Shown: piece by piece, positions 9,486-21,692 of the stretch
Layout of the letters: each line of letters begins with the position of its first letter
Position numbering within the stretch: the stretch's first letter is position 1
Assembly (NCBI GenBank): GCA_024760905.1
Contig: CM045735.1
Span: forward strand, 10,783,249 to 10,847,248
Source of the DNA: Plotosus lineatus
Taxonomy: Eukaryota; Chordata; Actinopteri; Siluriformes; Plotosidae
Direction of reading: 5' to 3'
DNA length: 64,000 nt
Position numbers and translations under genes: made by a program
The notes under the pieces: generated by a model
What the model was told of the DNA's origin: nothing
Databases searched by the model: none
Seen by the model: the letters and a program-made list of their open reading frames with translations, nothing else

Positions 9486-11891
9486 TAATGCAGCCGTGAG
9501 AGAGGGGCACAAGCAAGTGTCTCTCCCTCGTGCCGATCCCAAGACCGGATAAATGCAGAGGGTTGCGTCAGGAAGGCCATCCGGCATAAAACAAATGCCA
9601 AATAAAATATGCGAGTCGCAACAAAAAATTTCATACCGGCTCGGTCGAGGCCCGGGTTAACAACGACCGCCATCGGTGCTGTTAACCAACAGGGTGCTGG
9701 TGGAAATTGGACTACTGTTGGTCGAAGACGCCGAAGTAGGAGAGGTGGGAGGCGTGTCCATAGACAGAGAGAGAAGAGGAAAGGCATGAGTCGAGAACTG
9801 AAAGTAGGGACTTTGAATGTTGGAACTATGACAGGAAAAGGCTGGCTGACCTGATGCAGAGGAGGAAGGTGGACAGACTGTGTGTTCAGCAGACCAGATG
9901 GAAAGGTAGCAAAGCTAGAAGCTTAGGAGCAGGATTTAAACTGTTTTTTCATGGTGTAGATGGGAAGAGAAATGGAGTAGGAGTCATCTTGATGGAGGAG
10001 TTTGTCAAGAATGTTCTAGAAGTGAAAAGAGTGTCAGACAGAGTGATGAGTCTCAAGTTAGAAATTGAAGGGGTGATGTTCAATGTTGTTAGTGCTTATG
10101 CCCCACAGGCAGGATGTGAGCTAGAAGAGAAGGAGAGAGTCCGGAGTGAGCTAGATGAAGTGATGCAGAATACCCCCAAAGGTGAAAGAGTGGTCATTGG
10201 GGCAGACTTCAATGGACATGTTGGTGCAGGAAACAGACGGGACGAGGAAGTGATGGGCAGGTTTGGTATCCAGGACAGGACTGCAGAAGGACAGATGTTG
10301 GTAGATTTTGCAAAAAGGATGGAAATGGCTGTGGTGAATACTTTCTTCCTGAAGAGACAGGAGCATAGGGTGACCTATAAAAGCGGAAATAGGAGCACAC
10401 AGGTAGACTACATCTTGTGTAGGCGATGTAATTTGAAGGAAGCCAGTGACTGCAAAGTAATAGTGGGTGAGAGTGTTGCCAAACAGCATAGGATGGTGGT
10501 GTGCAGGATAACACTGATGGTGAGGAAGGTGAAGAAGGCAAAGGCAGAGCAGAAGACAAAGTGGTGGAAGCTGAAAAAGGAAGAGTGTTGTGTAGTCTTC
10601 AAGGAGGAGTTGAAACAGGCTTTGGGTGGTCAGGAAGTGCTTCCAGATGACTGGACAACTACAGCTAATGTGATCAGGGAGACAGGTAGGAGAATACTTG
10701 GTGTCTCATCTGGAAGGAGAGGAGATAAGGAGACTTGGTGGTGGAATGAGGAAGTGCAGGAGTGTGTACAAAGGAAGAGGTTAGCTAAGAGGAAGTGGGA
10801 CATTGAGAGGACTGAAGAGAGTAAACAGGAGTACAGGGAGACACAGCATAAGGCAAAGGTAGCGGTGCTTTGACGAGCTGATGAAATGAGGAAATAAAAG
10901 GCAGTTGGTCCTGATGACATACCAGTTGAGGTATGGAAGTGTCTAGGGGAGGTAGCAGTAGATTTTTTGACAAGAATATTCAACAAGGTCTTAGAGAGTG
11001 AGAGGATGTCAGAGGAATGGAGGAGAAGTGTGATGGTGCCCATTTTTAAGAACAAGGGAGACGTGCAGAGTTGTGGCAAATACAGAGGGATAAAGTTGAT
11101 GAGCCATACGATGAAGTTATGGGAAAGAATAGTGGAAGCTAGACTAAGGGCAGAGGTCAGCATTTGTGAACAACAGTTTGGTTTCACGCCAAGAGCGAGC
11201 ACCACAGATGCAGTGTTTGCCTTGAGGATGTTAATAGAGAAGTACAGAGAAGGACAGAAGGAGCTGCATATGACAGGGTGCTAAGAGAGGAACTGTGGTA
11301 TTGCAGGAGGAAGTCTGGAGTGGCAGAGAAGTATGTTAGTGGTGCAGGACATGTATAAGAGATGTAAGACAGTGGTGGGATGTGCTTTTGGTGTGACAGA
11401 AGAGTTCAAGGTGGAGGTGGGACTGCATCAAGGGTCAGCTCTGAGCCCCTTCTTGTTTGCTATGGTGATGGACAGGCTGACAGATGAGGTTAGACAAGAG
11501 TCCCCATGGACTATGATGTTTGCAGATGACATTGTGATCTGTAGTGAGAGCAGAGAACAAGTGGAGGAAAATCTAGAGAGGTGGAGGTATGCTCTGGAAA
11601 GGAGGAGAATGAAGGTTAGCTTCAGTAAGAGAGAATACATGTGTATGAATGACAAGGACCCAACAGGAACAGTGAGGTTACAAGGAGCAGAGATAAGGAA
11701 GGTGGAGGATTTTAAGTACTTAGGCTCAACGATCCAGAGCAATGGAGAGTGTGGGAAAGAGGTGAAGAAGCATGTGCAGGCAGTTTGGAATGGTTGGAGA
11801 AAAGTGTTCGGAGTGAAGTGTGATGGAGGCAGATGATTTGCTGTGGCGACCCCTGAAGGGAACTGCCAAAAGGAAAAGAAGAAGAAGCAGC
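9486..11891 (+). mobile_element. RTE-clade LINE, copy a
   Basis: A non-LTR retrotransposon with a 5' UTR, an APE-type endonuclease, a reverse transcriptase and a 3' end reading GATTTGCTGTGGCGACCCCT followed by a GAA-rich tail. It is bounded by a perfect 15-bp duplication of M1 sequence, AGCCTTGTTTTGTGG (9471-9485 and 11892-11906). The internal order and 3' end resemble Expander/RTE elements of fish; the exact family name is not certain. Two internal deletions relative to copy b, plus frameshifts, make it non-autonomous now. Confidence 0.9.
9789..11837 (+). pseudogene. RTE ORF2 relic: APE endonuclease and reverse transcriptase
   Basis: The frames read from LKVGTLNVGTMTG (endonuclease start) through CVQQTRWKG, GADFNGHVG and STQVDYILC (endonuclease core) to [15 protein letters not shown] and MMFADDIVI (reverse transcriptase core; the FADD box is intact). 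The conserved Glu expected in the second endonuclease motif (usually QET) is Gln here. The frame is broken near 9854 and by deletions near 10873-10900 (loss of the linker present in copy b) and near 11275 (loss of the block with the [10 protein letters not shown] motif). The product cannot be made intact. Confidence 0.9.
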
Positions 11892-12205
11892 AGCCTTGTT
11901 TTGTGGCATTTTCCTTCACTTTTTCCATATTTTTAGTTAATTTCCTTATTTTTTAAAAAAAAATTTCAATGAATATTTTTGAAAAACCTGCGATGCACTG
12001 AAGCCACAGAAACTGAAGCACGAAGTAGCGAGGGATCACTGTACTTTTAATTTTTTGTGTGTATGACAAAACCTGAGGGTTTTTTTATTTAATTAATTAA
12101 TTTATTTATTTATTTTTTGGCTTTTTTTGTGACCCAATCAGATTGCACCATTCCTGTAGAATATACAACCTGATTTCTTTTATTGCTCTCCTTGCCTTTC
12201 CCCAG

Positions 12206-12416
12206 GAGCTGAAGTTACCTACCTACCATGCTCATTCGCCACAAATCGGAATGAGGCGCTACTTTGCTGACCTCCTCTCCATCCTCAGTAACCGCTACCA
12301 GTTGTGCCCCACAGCGCGCCACCTGGCCGTCTACCTGCTCGACCTCTTCATGGACCATTATGATGTAGCTGTGAGACAACTTTATGTCATCGCCCTTTCC
12401 TGCCTTCTTCTAGCCA
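12206..12416 (+). CDS. ccnjl: ccnjl exon: start of cyclin box
   Basis: The acceptor is TTTCCCCAG and the donor A|GTAAGT. It encodes [13 protein letters not shown] through SCLLLA and the first base of Ser. Human CCNJ and CCNJL also have an exon boundary before ELKLP as far as I recall, so the initiator Met lies in an earlier exon. Confidence 0.94.
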
Positions 12417-13474
12417 GTAAGTTGGAATTAAGTGGAATAATCTGAATGTTTAGTGTTCTCTTCATGATTGTAGCAATATACATGATAGTGTGAGCCTGAA
12501 AACATAAAGCACTGAATTACGTGACAAGGTGGAAGTATTGATTAAAGCAGCCAATAAATTTCAGTCTACTGCGGCGGTTGGTACCACCAAAATGAAACTG
12601 AATTTCGTGCAGGACTTGGTGCTGCATCACAGGCTGCTGTATTGTGTTCCATGACAGCTGTGCTATTAAGAAACCGTGGCTTTTGCCAGACCCCAAAGCA
12701 CCCTCAGTTAAGCCCTGGTCCCTTGCAGACGTGCACATGGAAAGCTGTGGAGATGCCAGTTGTGCTGTTGTAGTTATTATAGTACTTTCTAGTTTGCTCA
12801 AAGGGTGTGTTCCATCCACATACAGTAGATTTAAAATTTTCTCCACAGATTATTTCCTGGCACAGTTTTTTTTTTCCTTTTTTTTTTTTTTTTTTTTGGT
12901 GCACTTTTTATATTGTTGTAAATATGAACAGTACAGGTGCTGGTGGTGTTCGACCTCCTGCACATGGACCTAGTTCAGCATAGTGGCACAATAATTCTTG
13001 GGTTTTTGAATGTCCACACAGAGTTTCATATATACATTGTAATGATGATTGTAATTTATATAACATGGACCCTTGCTATGAATCATTCATTTTCTGAACC
13101 GCTTAATCCTAAGTAGGGTTTCGGGGAAGCTGGTACCCATCTGAGCCGACTCTGGGCGAGGGCAGAGAACACCCTAGACAGTTTGCCAGGCCATCCCAGA
13201 GCGGAAACAGGCTAATGTACACTCTTGTCGAAAGTCAGCAAAGTCAGCCATGCACGGTGAGAGGCATGGCCGGCCTTTGATAACCTAGTTAGCTGCATGG
13301 GGGAGTGGGGGGTTGTTGTTATGGAAATCAGCATACATTAATTATGGCAGTTAATAGTTAAGAAAGTGATTTGGATTATTTGCATTATTTGTATGGTGAG
13401 GTGATTTTGACTTTCGTATCAGGCCTTGTTGGAGGCCGGCCTCTAAATCCTGAAAGTTTGGATTAACATGATTA

Positions 13475-13511
<37 letters not shown>

Positions 13512-15731
13512 GTACTATGTACTAATCCATGCAACTATTTGTTGTATATGCCTCACTCCATGTAAAATCATCAGATGGTATCCACCATGTTGTCTCAGAT
13601 TTAATTTTTTTAATAAAAATTCTTAACCCAGAAGGAAAAATTTCAACAAGCTCGGATAAGTATTAACAATTTTTTTTGGCTGTTAATTAGAACAAACTTG
13701 TCATTTTTGTCACACCGAGTTGTAATGACTCTATACATCTTAAATCATTCATCACAATTTCATGAGGTCTTACAAAGTACCGTATGCGACATAATAAGCG
13801 CCCTGCTTCAATAATAATTTGCTACAGCAAAACTATGGGATGCTCTGAATGAATGGAGCGATGACACCGATATGGACCTATCAGAAAGTGATGACGAGGA
13901 TTTTTCAACTGATTCTCCTGCTCACTAACTTCATAAATTTAAGGACGTTCCTGATCATGGGCTTTTCAACATACTATGTGCTAAAGTTGACCTTTTGTGT
14001 TGATTGGTTCAACATGCCATGTGCTAAAGTTGACATTCATGTTGATTGGCTTGATTTTACATTGGGAAATATTTATAGGAACAGCACCAGGAGGGAAAAT
14101 TAAAGGGTCTTTTTTTTTTTTTTTTTTAATTATGCAGTTTTCTGTTTATTTTCAGATTTCATGTAAGTAATTTGGTTGATACCGCAAAACGTTTGTTCTG
14201 TTATTATTCATATTTTCCACCTCGATGGTAATAAGCACTTACCGTTCCACTCCGCTGGTTATCATTTTAATAAGCGCCCACCCACTCTAATTTTTTAAGC
14301 GCCCTGTGTGCTTATCACGTTGATTACGGTAGTTTGAACAAGATGCCGGTGTCTCTTTATGCTGTCATGTTCAAGCTGAGATGATTCATTGCTGAGCATT
14401 AGCTTCATAATTTTTCTTAATTATTTCATCATTTTGAACTCTTCAAGACCCATAACATTTATACAAACATGTTCAGAAGGACCATTGCAGATTTACAACT
14501 CCCCTCTCCCAATAGGTTGGACTAGATTCTATTTTTGAAGAAATTTGATCTCCGAGTGTATTAATATGCACCATGCAGCTAAAAACATCAGACCGTTGTA
14601 CATTTTCATCAAATTTGAACAAGGCGCCTCCCTATTCGCACACACGCACTCACTCACGCACTACTCGGTCAGTAGTCTACCACGCTGCTAACCAGTTTAT
14701 GCAAATGTTCTCTTCAATTTTTCAAAGCTAATTACAAGGTATAAAACGGCTTCATCCCTTCACGATGACTGGAAAACGTAAAATACAAATTCTCCTGCTG
14801 GATCTACTCTTAAGAAGGAAAGGAAAGCAATCGAAGCAAAAAAAAAAAAAAAAATCTCACACACACACATAACCTTTCTCTCTTTCTAACACACACACAG
14901 CCAAACGGTGTTCGTTTAATGACGGAATTGCTTAACGATGGGGTCTACAGAACGTAACCCTGTCGTTAAGTGAAGACTAATTGTGGGCGCCTTATGCGTG
15001 TTATGATTATTTGGAACACAAATTATTTGGAACACAAATGTTTATCCCTTGGTTTGGACACTAGTTCCAGCTGCAATTTATAATAATGCAGTACAGTGAC
15101 CCCACGCTACTTCGTGCTTCAGTCCCTGTGACTTCACTGCATCGCGGGTTTTTCAAAAATATTCATCGAATTAAAAAATAAGGAAATTAAGGAAAAATAG
15201 GGCAAAAGTTAAGGAAAATGCTGCAAAACAAGGCCAATTATTATGCAAAAAAAAAACCAAACAAAAACCAAAAAACAACCCAAACCCCCCAACAAAACTA
15301 CTTATATTTTTATGTAAGGCACACGTCAGTATGTGTGTATTTATATTTTATTTACCTCTTATGTATTATTTTTAATGTTTAATTGTTACTATAAGCATTT
15401 ATAGTGTTGAATATGTATTTATTGATGTTATATACACACATACATGTACGTATAGGTCATTCGGGGGGGTCGATCCTACTTTGCGGAAATTGGTGGTCGT
15501 GGGGGACTCTCCGTCTCCATTAACTGCGGAAAGTGAGGGATCCCTGTATTTTCTTTTATAGAAACAACTTACTTTACTGATTTGAATGGCACAAACTCCT
15601 GACATGGTGGCGTTTTCCCTAAGATTTTGCTTATTTTGCGTGAATAACGCTTATGTTCTCCAGCACTGGGACAGAGGGCATTGTGGTTTGAATAGAACAT
15701 GACAAGCTGCAAGAGAGAGAGAGACAGACAA

Positions 15732-15767
<36 letters not shown>

Positions 15768-15806
15768 CGACAAAGAGAGAGACAGACAGACAGACAGACA
15801 GAGAGA

Positions 15807-15856
<50 letters not shown>

Positions 15857-16057
15857 CACAGAGAGAGAGAGAGAGACGGACGGACGGACAGAGAGAGAGA
15901 GAGAGAGAGAGGGACGGACGGATGGACAGAGAGAGAGAGAGAGAGAGAGGGACGGACGGACGGACAGAGAGAGAGAGAGAGAGGGACGGACGGACGGACG
16001 GACGGAGAGAGAGAGAGACACGGACGGACAGAGAGAGAGAGAGAGAGAGGGACGGAC

Positions 16058-16095
<38 letters not shown>

Positions 16096-18220
16096 CGACG
16101 GGCAGAGAGAGAGAGAGCGACGGACAGAGAGAGAGAGAGAGAGAGAGGGACGGACAGAGAGAGAGAGAGGGACGGAGAGAGAGAGGGACGGACGGAGAGA
16201 GAGAGGGACGGACGGAGAGAGAGAGGGACGGACGGAGAGAGAGAGGGACGGACGGACAGAGAGAGGGACGGACGGACAGAGAGAGGGACAGAGAGACGGA
16301 CAGAGAGAGAGACAGAGAGACGGACAGAGAGAGAGACAGAGAGACGGACAGAGAGAGAGACAGAGAGACGGACAGAGACAGAGAGACACGGACGGACGGA
16401 GAGAGAGCGAGACAGAGAGAGACAGAGAGAGAGACTGGTGAAACAAACTACTGTTTATAGAAGTGAAGACACTGACTCTGTTTCGCAGATGTTCCACATC
16501 ATTAAGTATAATTACAAACAGATAAAATTATTATGGTTGAAATTCAGGCTCCCACATCACACCAGCCCATCGTTGATTTTCTTCAAACAGTCCGCCCCAA
16601 GGCTTGTACTTTCAGCACAGTATTTTATCAAATATCAACAGCTACATTGTTCTAAGGGCTGAGAGGGGATTGTTGGCGTTGGTGAAACCAATAGTCCGAT
16701 GGTGTTTAATGAGCAACAGTGTTACGCTGTCAGACAAAGCCCCTTTTTTTTTTCTAAGACGCGTCTCGTTTTTTTGGGGGTTTTTTTTGTGAAGACGACT
16801 CTGTTTATGTCCCAGGATCTTTGCTTTATCCTTTTTAGTCATTCACAAAAGTGCTTGATTTCAGGATGTAGGGGGTATGCGAGCGGATGGGTGGTTGGAT
16901 TGGCTGGCAATTGGCACTGCGCAGACATTAATTAATCGAGCATAGCTGAATGAGTAATAACCTTGCTGATGCACTGGGTTTAAATTATCCCTCCTTTTTT
17001 CTGACCCACTGAGTCACACTGCTGCTGCAGACGCTATTGTTACATTGCTTTCGGCAATATGGGCTATAGAGGCCCGCCGCAGGCCCACCCCGGGGGAAGA
17101 AAAAGCTTATTTTCCATTCAAACCAAGGACATTATTTGTTTTGAAAAATGGAGGCGAATTGCTCATGTTGAATTGAACATTATGCCTTCCAGAATCTATT
17201 AAGTACCCTGTCGACAGTTCCATATCAGTGTGGGCTTTAAATTTGTGTCTGAAATCTTTACGTCTCCTAAAACAGGTGCGATAATTAATCTATGAAATTC
17301 GAAGTTGTGATGCGGGAATCCTGAAAACTTTGAATTGATTTCCGTTTTAATTAAATTTCTTTTGCGGAACAAAGGGAGTTTGAACAGTTTGCATTAAAAT
17401 ACGTGTGAACTGCCTGGCTGTTCCAGCCATGGATACGAAGGACACCATGGTGTCACCAAGACGTGAGCCGTCTCTACTTTGGTGCTGATTTTAAATTTCA
17501 ATTTGCGCCTGTGAAATCACCAGTTTATTTTCTAATCCATGTTTTCGTCCTGCTTCTAAGGAAACCGTTCACTCTTTTATTCTACACAGGTTTCATTTAT
17601 TTTATTTTACTTTTATTGTGCGTGTGTATGCGGGGGTTACTTAGCCTTTAAGCTGAGGCTAAACAAGCACAAGATAATTACAGATCTACTGGACTGCTCT
17701 CCTAACTGTGGCTATGGGCAGGTTTAAGGCAATGCATGGATGCTCTCTTGTACTTGGTGTTTATCAGCTGTGTGCAAGTGCTAGTGCGAGGGGGAGGAGA
17801 ACAGTTCACACCTGAAAGTATATGGAATTTGCTGTCATGATCCTGGATCACGCAAGATTTGTTATGCTAACGACTTCAACAATGGTCTCAACAAAGCATT
17901 TGTAAAAAGGAGCGTGCATTACTTTACCCATAATCCCATCATCTGACATGGCAAGTGAAAGCTTGCTGCATTCTGTTCTCCCTCCCTCCCTCCATTGCTC
18001 ACACCTTCTCGCTCTCCCTCCAGTGGCCTTAGAGGCAGGGGGAGGGCTGAGCAGTCTAGAGGGTCATGTTTGAACTGAAACACTCAGCAGGGCTCCTGAT
18101 ATTCAGATTAATGCGATGGACATTCCCCTGAGGTTTGATGCTAATGAAGGGAATTAATACACCCCTGATAATTGAGAAAACAGCCTTGTATGCTGGCCAC
18201 AGATGCTGGTGCAGCATTGT

Positions 18221-18260
<40 letters not shown>

Positions 18261-19121
18261 GGGGGGGGGTTAAAGTATCCACAGATATGAAAATTAGTTG
18301 TTCTGCAAGGCATCACAGATGTAAATGTAGTGGATCTGTGTGTGTGTGTGTGGGGGGGGGGGCTAACACTGAGTTGGAAGTAAACACAAATACAATGTTC
18401 ACTTCACTACTGGTGTAATTTTTGTCATGGTGTTAGCAACATTGACATTCTTCTGCATTTCAATTAAAAAGTATATTTCTAAACTATGATGGCTTTTATC
18501 TTCTGGATAGTCACTTAATGGGCAGGGTGTCTAAACAATTAATTCAATTCAAGGTGCACAGACCATATACTTGGAATCTGTTTTGTTGGAAGACTGCAGA
18601 CGTGATTGCCGCTTGCGTGGAATTTTATTGACCTCCTGCTCCCTGGCTCAGGTTCCCTTTATACCCATTACTGATTCAAAGACAGGGGCCCTCTGTGAGT
18701 GCAGAGGCATGTGCTGGAGAGGTCGGGGGTCAATGCTGCCTTTATTATTGTGGTATCTAAATTCAGAGGAGATAATACATGAGACCAGAACTTGGCAGTA
18801 AAGATATTCACACCTAGGGTGGGTGGGGGATATAAGGGAAAGGAATTTCATCCAGTGCAACAGGAGTTGGGTGACACACAAAATATTGTAATGTAGCCAT
18901 TAAAAAAAAAAAATCAGATTGCGTGCACTCTTGCATGCATTTGTACTGAATCATTATCTGAAAAAGATAAAAGACCGTTTCGAGTTCCCTGGAATCATTT
19001 ACAAACTGAACGTGGCCCATGAAGAATTTTAACAGCTGTGTGAACTCCGGCTGCAACTAACTATATTTTGTATATTATATGTTAACTTTAATTTTATACA
19101 TTGTATGTTATTATATGTTGT

Positions 19122-19187
<66 letters not shown>

Positions 19188-21621
19188 GTTAACTAACTAA
19201 CTATATTTTAATAATCAATGAATCGGTCAATTTTTATTTTTTTTTATTAATTGGAAAGAGTGCAAACATTTTTTAATGTCCATTTCAATATTCAAAAATA
19301 GACCGTTTGTTTTCAAAAAGCCAGTCCATATATAAGTGACTGAGTGTATATCTCATCATTTGTTAATTCTGTGATTGGTAGTTAATTCTGTGATTGGTAG
19401 TTCAACATATTTATATAAATAATCTATAATCTACTAATATATGTGAGGCACTCCACCGAAAGTAGCTGCTTGTCGCACAGACCATTTTTGAGATAAAGGC
19501 CAGAAAAGTAAAAATGCTCCATTTTTATCTAAATTAGGATTTTTGCATAAACTATTAAAACAAGTATTCAACTGTCACTTGCTCACGTGAAATCGACTAA
19601 AACTCACTAAAAATGCCTCCCCCCATTTTTCTGGCGAGTACCCTCAGAAAACTAGATAAAAACAGTAGCAAAACTTAATGGTTTTCGTTGCAATTTTTCA
19701 CCGAGTTCAGTATAAGACACTATAATCCATACACCAGAAGAACTGCCATGAAAGTAGTCTTTCCATTTTGGATACTGTTTTGATGTTAAAATGAGCTTCC
19801 ATGCCATTTCAGCGAATAAAATAAAGTTTATGAAAGTTATCAAAGGTAGGCCATGTCTTTCACTGTCTATGGTGAGAGGCATGTAAAAGAACCACTGCTG
19901 ACTTTCGTAAAGAGTAGGCTGCAAAGTCGTCGGCGTGTTTCTGTCTCTTGCTAAAAAGGGTTGTGACAGGAAGGGCATCCGACATAAAAACCTCTGCCAA
20001 ATCAAACGTGTGAATCAGGTGATTCGCTGTGGCGACTCCCGAGTAAAAGGGAAAAAGCCGAAAGGAAGACCGACATGCTCGTAAACAATGCAGGCTCCTT
20101 GCTAAGGAAGATCTGAAATGAGCACACTGATTGGTCAGCTCAGGCGTGCACATGCGCAGTGCCCGTTACATGTTAATTTCCGGTGTTTACTGCATGCTGA
20201 ATTTATCTTTGACTTTCTCTTCAATAACAGTCATTAAGTTTATTTATAAGATTGTGAATACACATAATTTCTGGAAAAGGAGACTGAAATGTCATTTGTG
20301 ATGTCTAGCAGCATTACTAAGATTTCCTTTTGGCTTTTTCCCTTTATCAGGGGTCGCCCCAGCGAATGATTCGCACGTTTGATTTGGCATAGGCTTTTAC
20401 GTCGGATGCCCTTCCTGACACAACCCTTTTGGCAAGGGACAGAAACACGTTGACGGCTTTGCAGCTTTCTCTTTACGAAAATCAGCAGTGGTTCTTTTAC
20501 ATGCCTTACACCATAGACAGTGAGAGACATGACCCGCCTTTACTAACCCAGTTAGCTGCACTGGGGGGGGGGGGGGTCTAGTGGCATTAGTATAGATGCT
20601 TAATTCGACACGAGAATTGGGCTTTGAAGATGCCGGAATGCTTGGCGTTCTTGAAGATTATTTCGCCGGTGAGTATTTTTCTCTGCATGCACCATTTGAT
20701 TATGGAATTTTTTTTGATTACTTGATTTCTGTGTAGTCTTGTCTGGACTGGACATGCTGGATCGTGGGTTGTTTAGTTTTGTACGAAAATTAGTCAAGAC
20801 CTGAAAAATACTTAAATGTTTCATTCCTTTTACAGATGAACAAACTGATGATGATCATACCAGCTGTGTTGTTGAAGATTTTGATTTTGATGTTGATGAA
20901 GAAGAGGCATCTGTTAATAAGTGTGAATGAGTCAGTTTGTTGTTTGTGATGATGTGATCCTTTCTGCTGAGCAGGATATAGATTAAGATGATAATGATGA
21001 GGACAGAATTGAAGTTCAGCGTTGTGTTGATGAAGCTTACTTGTATAAAGAGATCAGAGAGTTTTGTTAGATAGTTTTCTTAATTTCAGTGTGATTGTTT
21101 GAACCTGACAGTGGGTTTTTTTTTTTTTTTCTTCAATCAGTATCATTTGAAGGCATTTGAACCTTTATATAATGTTCGAAAAGATACATACTGATCTTAT
21201 TGGAATAAACACAAATGAAAAAAAAAAAAAAGTTTTTTGTTCATTTTTGGGGGGTTACCACGGTGACTGTTGGGTTAAAAAAGGGCCTGTCAGATTAAAA
21301 TGAGGATGATTTCTCTCATCATCTCTTCCGAAAAATTTTCCTTGATATGGTTTCTAAAAGTTTATATGGCAGAGGTGCATAAAAATGTTTGGTTGCTAAG
21401 GACTAATTATCTTGGAAGAAGGGCAGTCTTTGTGTTCATTTTTCTCTAAAACGTCTTGTGAAATTTTTAGTTGAATGCTGACACAAGAAATGGCATAGCT
21501 CGGTCAGTTTTCAAGGTATTGACAAACTTTTTGCTGCATTTTGCAGCTTTTGACTGTGTTAAAAAAAAACCCTAATTTTTCATTTTTGGATGCAAGAGCC
21601 TACTTTCGGTGGAGTGGCACA

Positions 21622-21692
<71 letters not shown>

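Larger units (their letters stand above)
9166..12041 (+). mobile_element. M1 MITE (copy 2) split by an RTE LINE
   Basis: The left part (9166-9485) starts TA-CAGGGATCCCTC and the right part (11892-12041) ends GAGGGATCACTG-TA. Together they make one M1 element interrupted by the LINE at 9486-11891. Confidence 0.88.
19443..21620 (+). mobile_element. TIR element Y carrying a spliced mini-gene, copy 1
   Basis: The left end reads GTGAGGCACTCCACCGAAAG and the right end is its inverse (CTACTTTCGGTGGAGTGGCAC). A second copy in the opposite orientation is at 36563-37920 and aligns along both flanks. Inside is a gene-like unit: an exon, a 167-bp GT-AG intron, a second exon and an AATAAA at 21204-21209 followed by an A run. 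About 0.8 kb (about 19790-20590), bearing two headless SINE copies, is present here but not in copy 2. The transposon superfamily is not determined. Confidence 0.75.

Noticed and set aside
10151..11205. Minus-strand frames opposite the RTE LINE
   Set aside because: Antisense shadows of the endonuclease and reverse transcriptase frames.
15711..16435. CRISPR-like array
   Set aside because: There are repeats but no unique spacers of regular length, and the setting is eukaryotic.
15631..16662. Very long open frames rich in Ser-Leu or Arg-Glu over 15.6-16.7 kb
   Set aside because: They are produced by the T-poor GA/GACG satellite, are open in several frames on both strands, and have no start context or domain.
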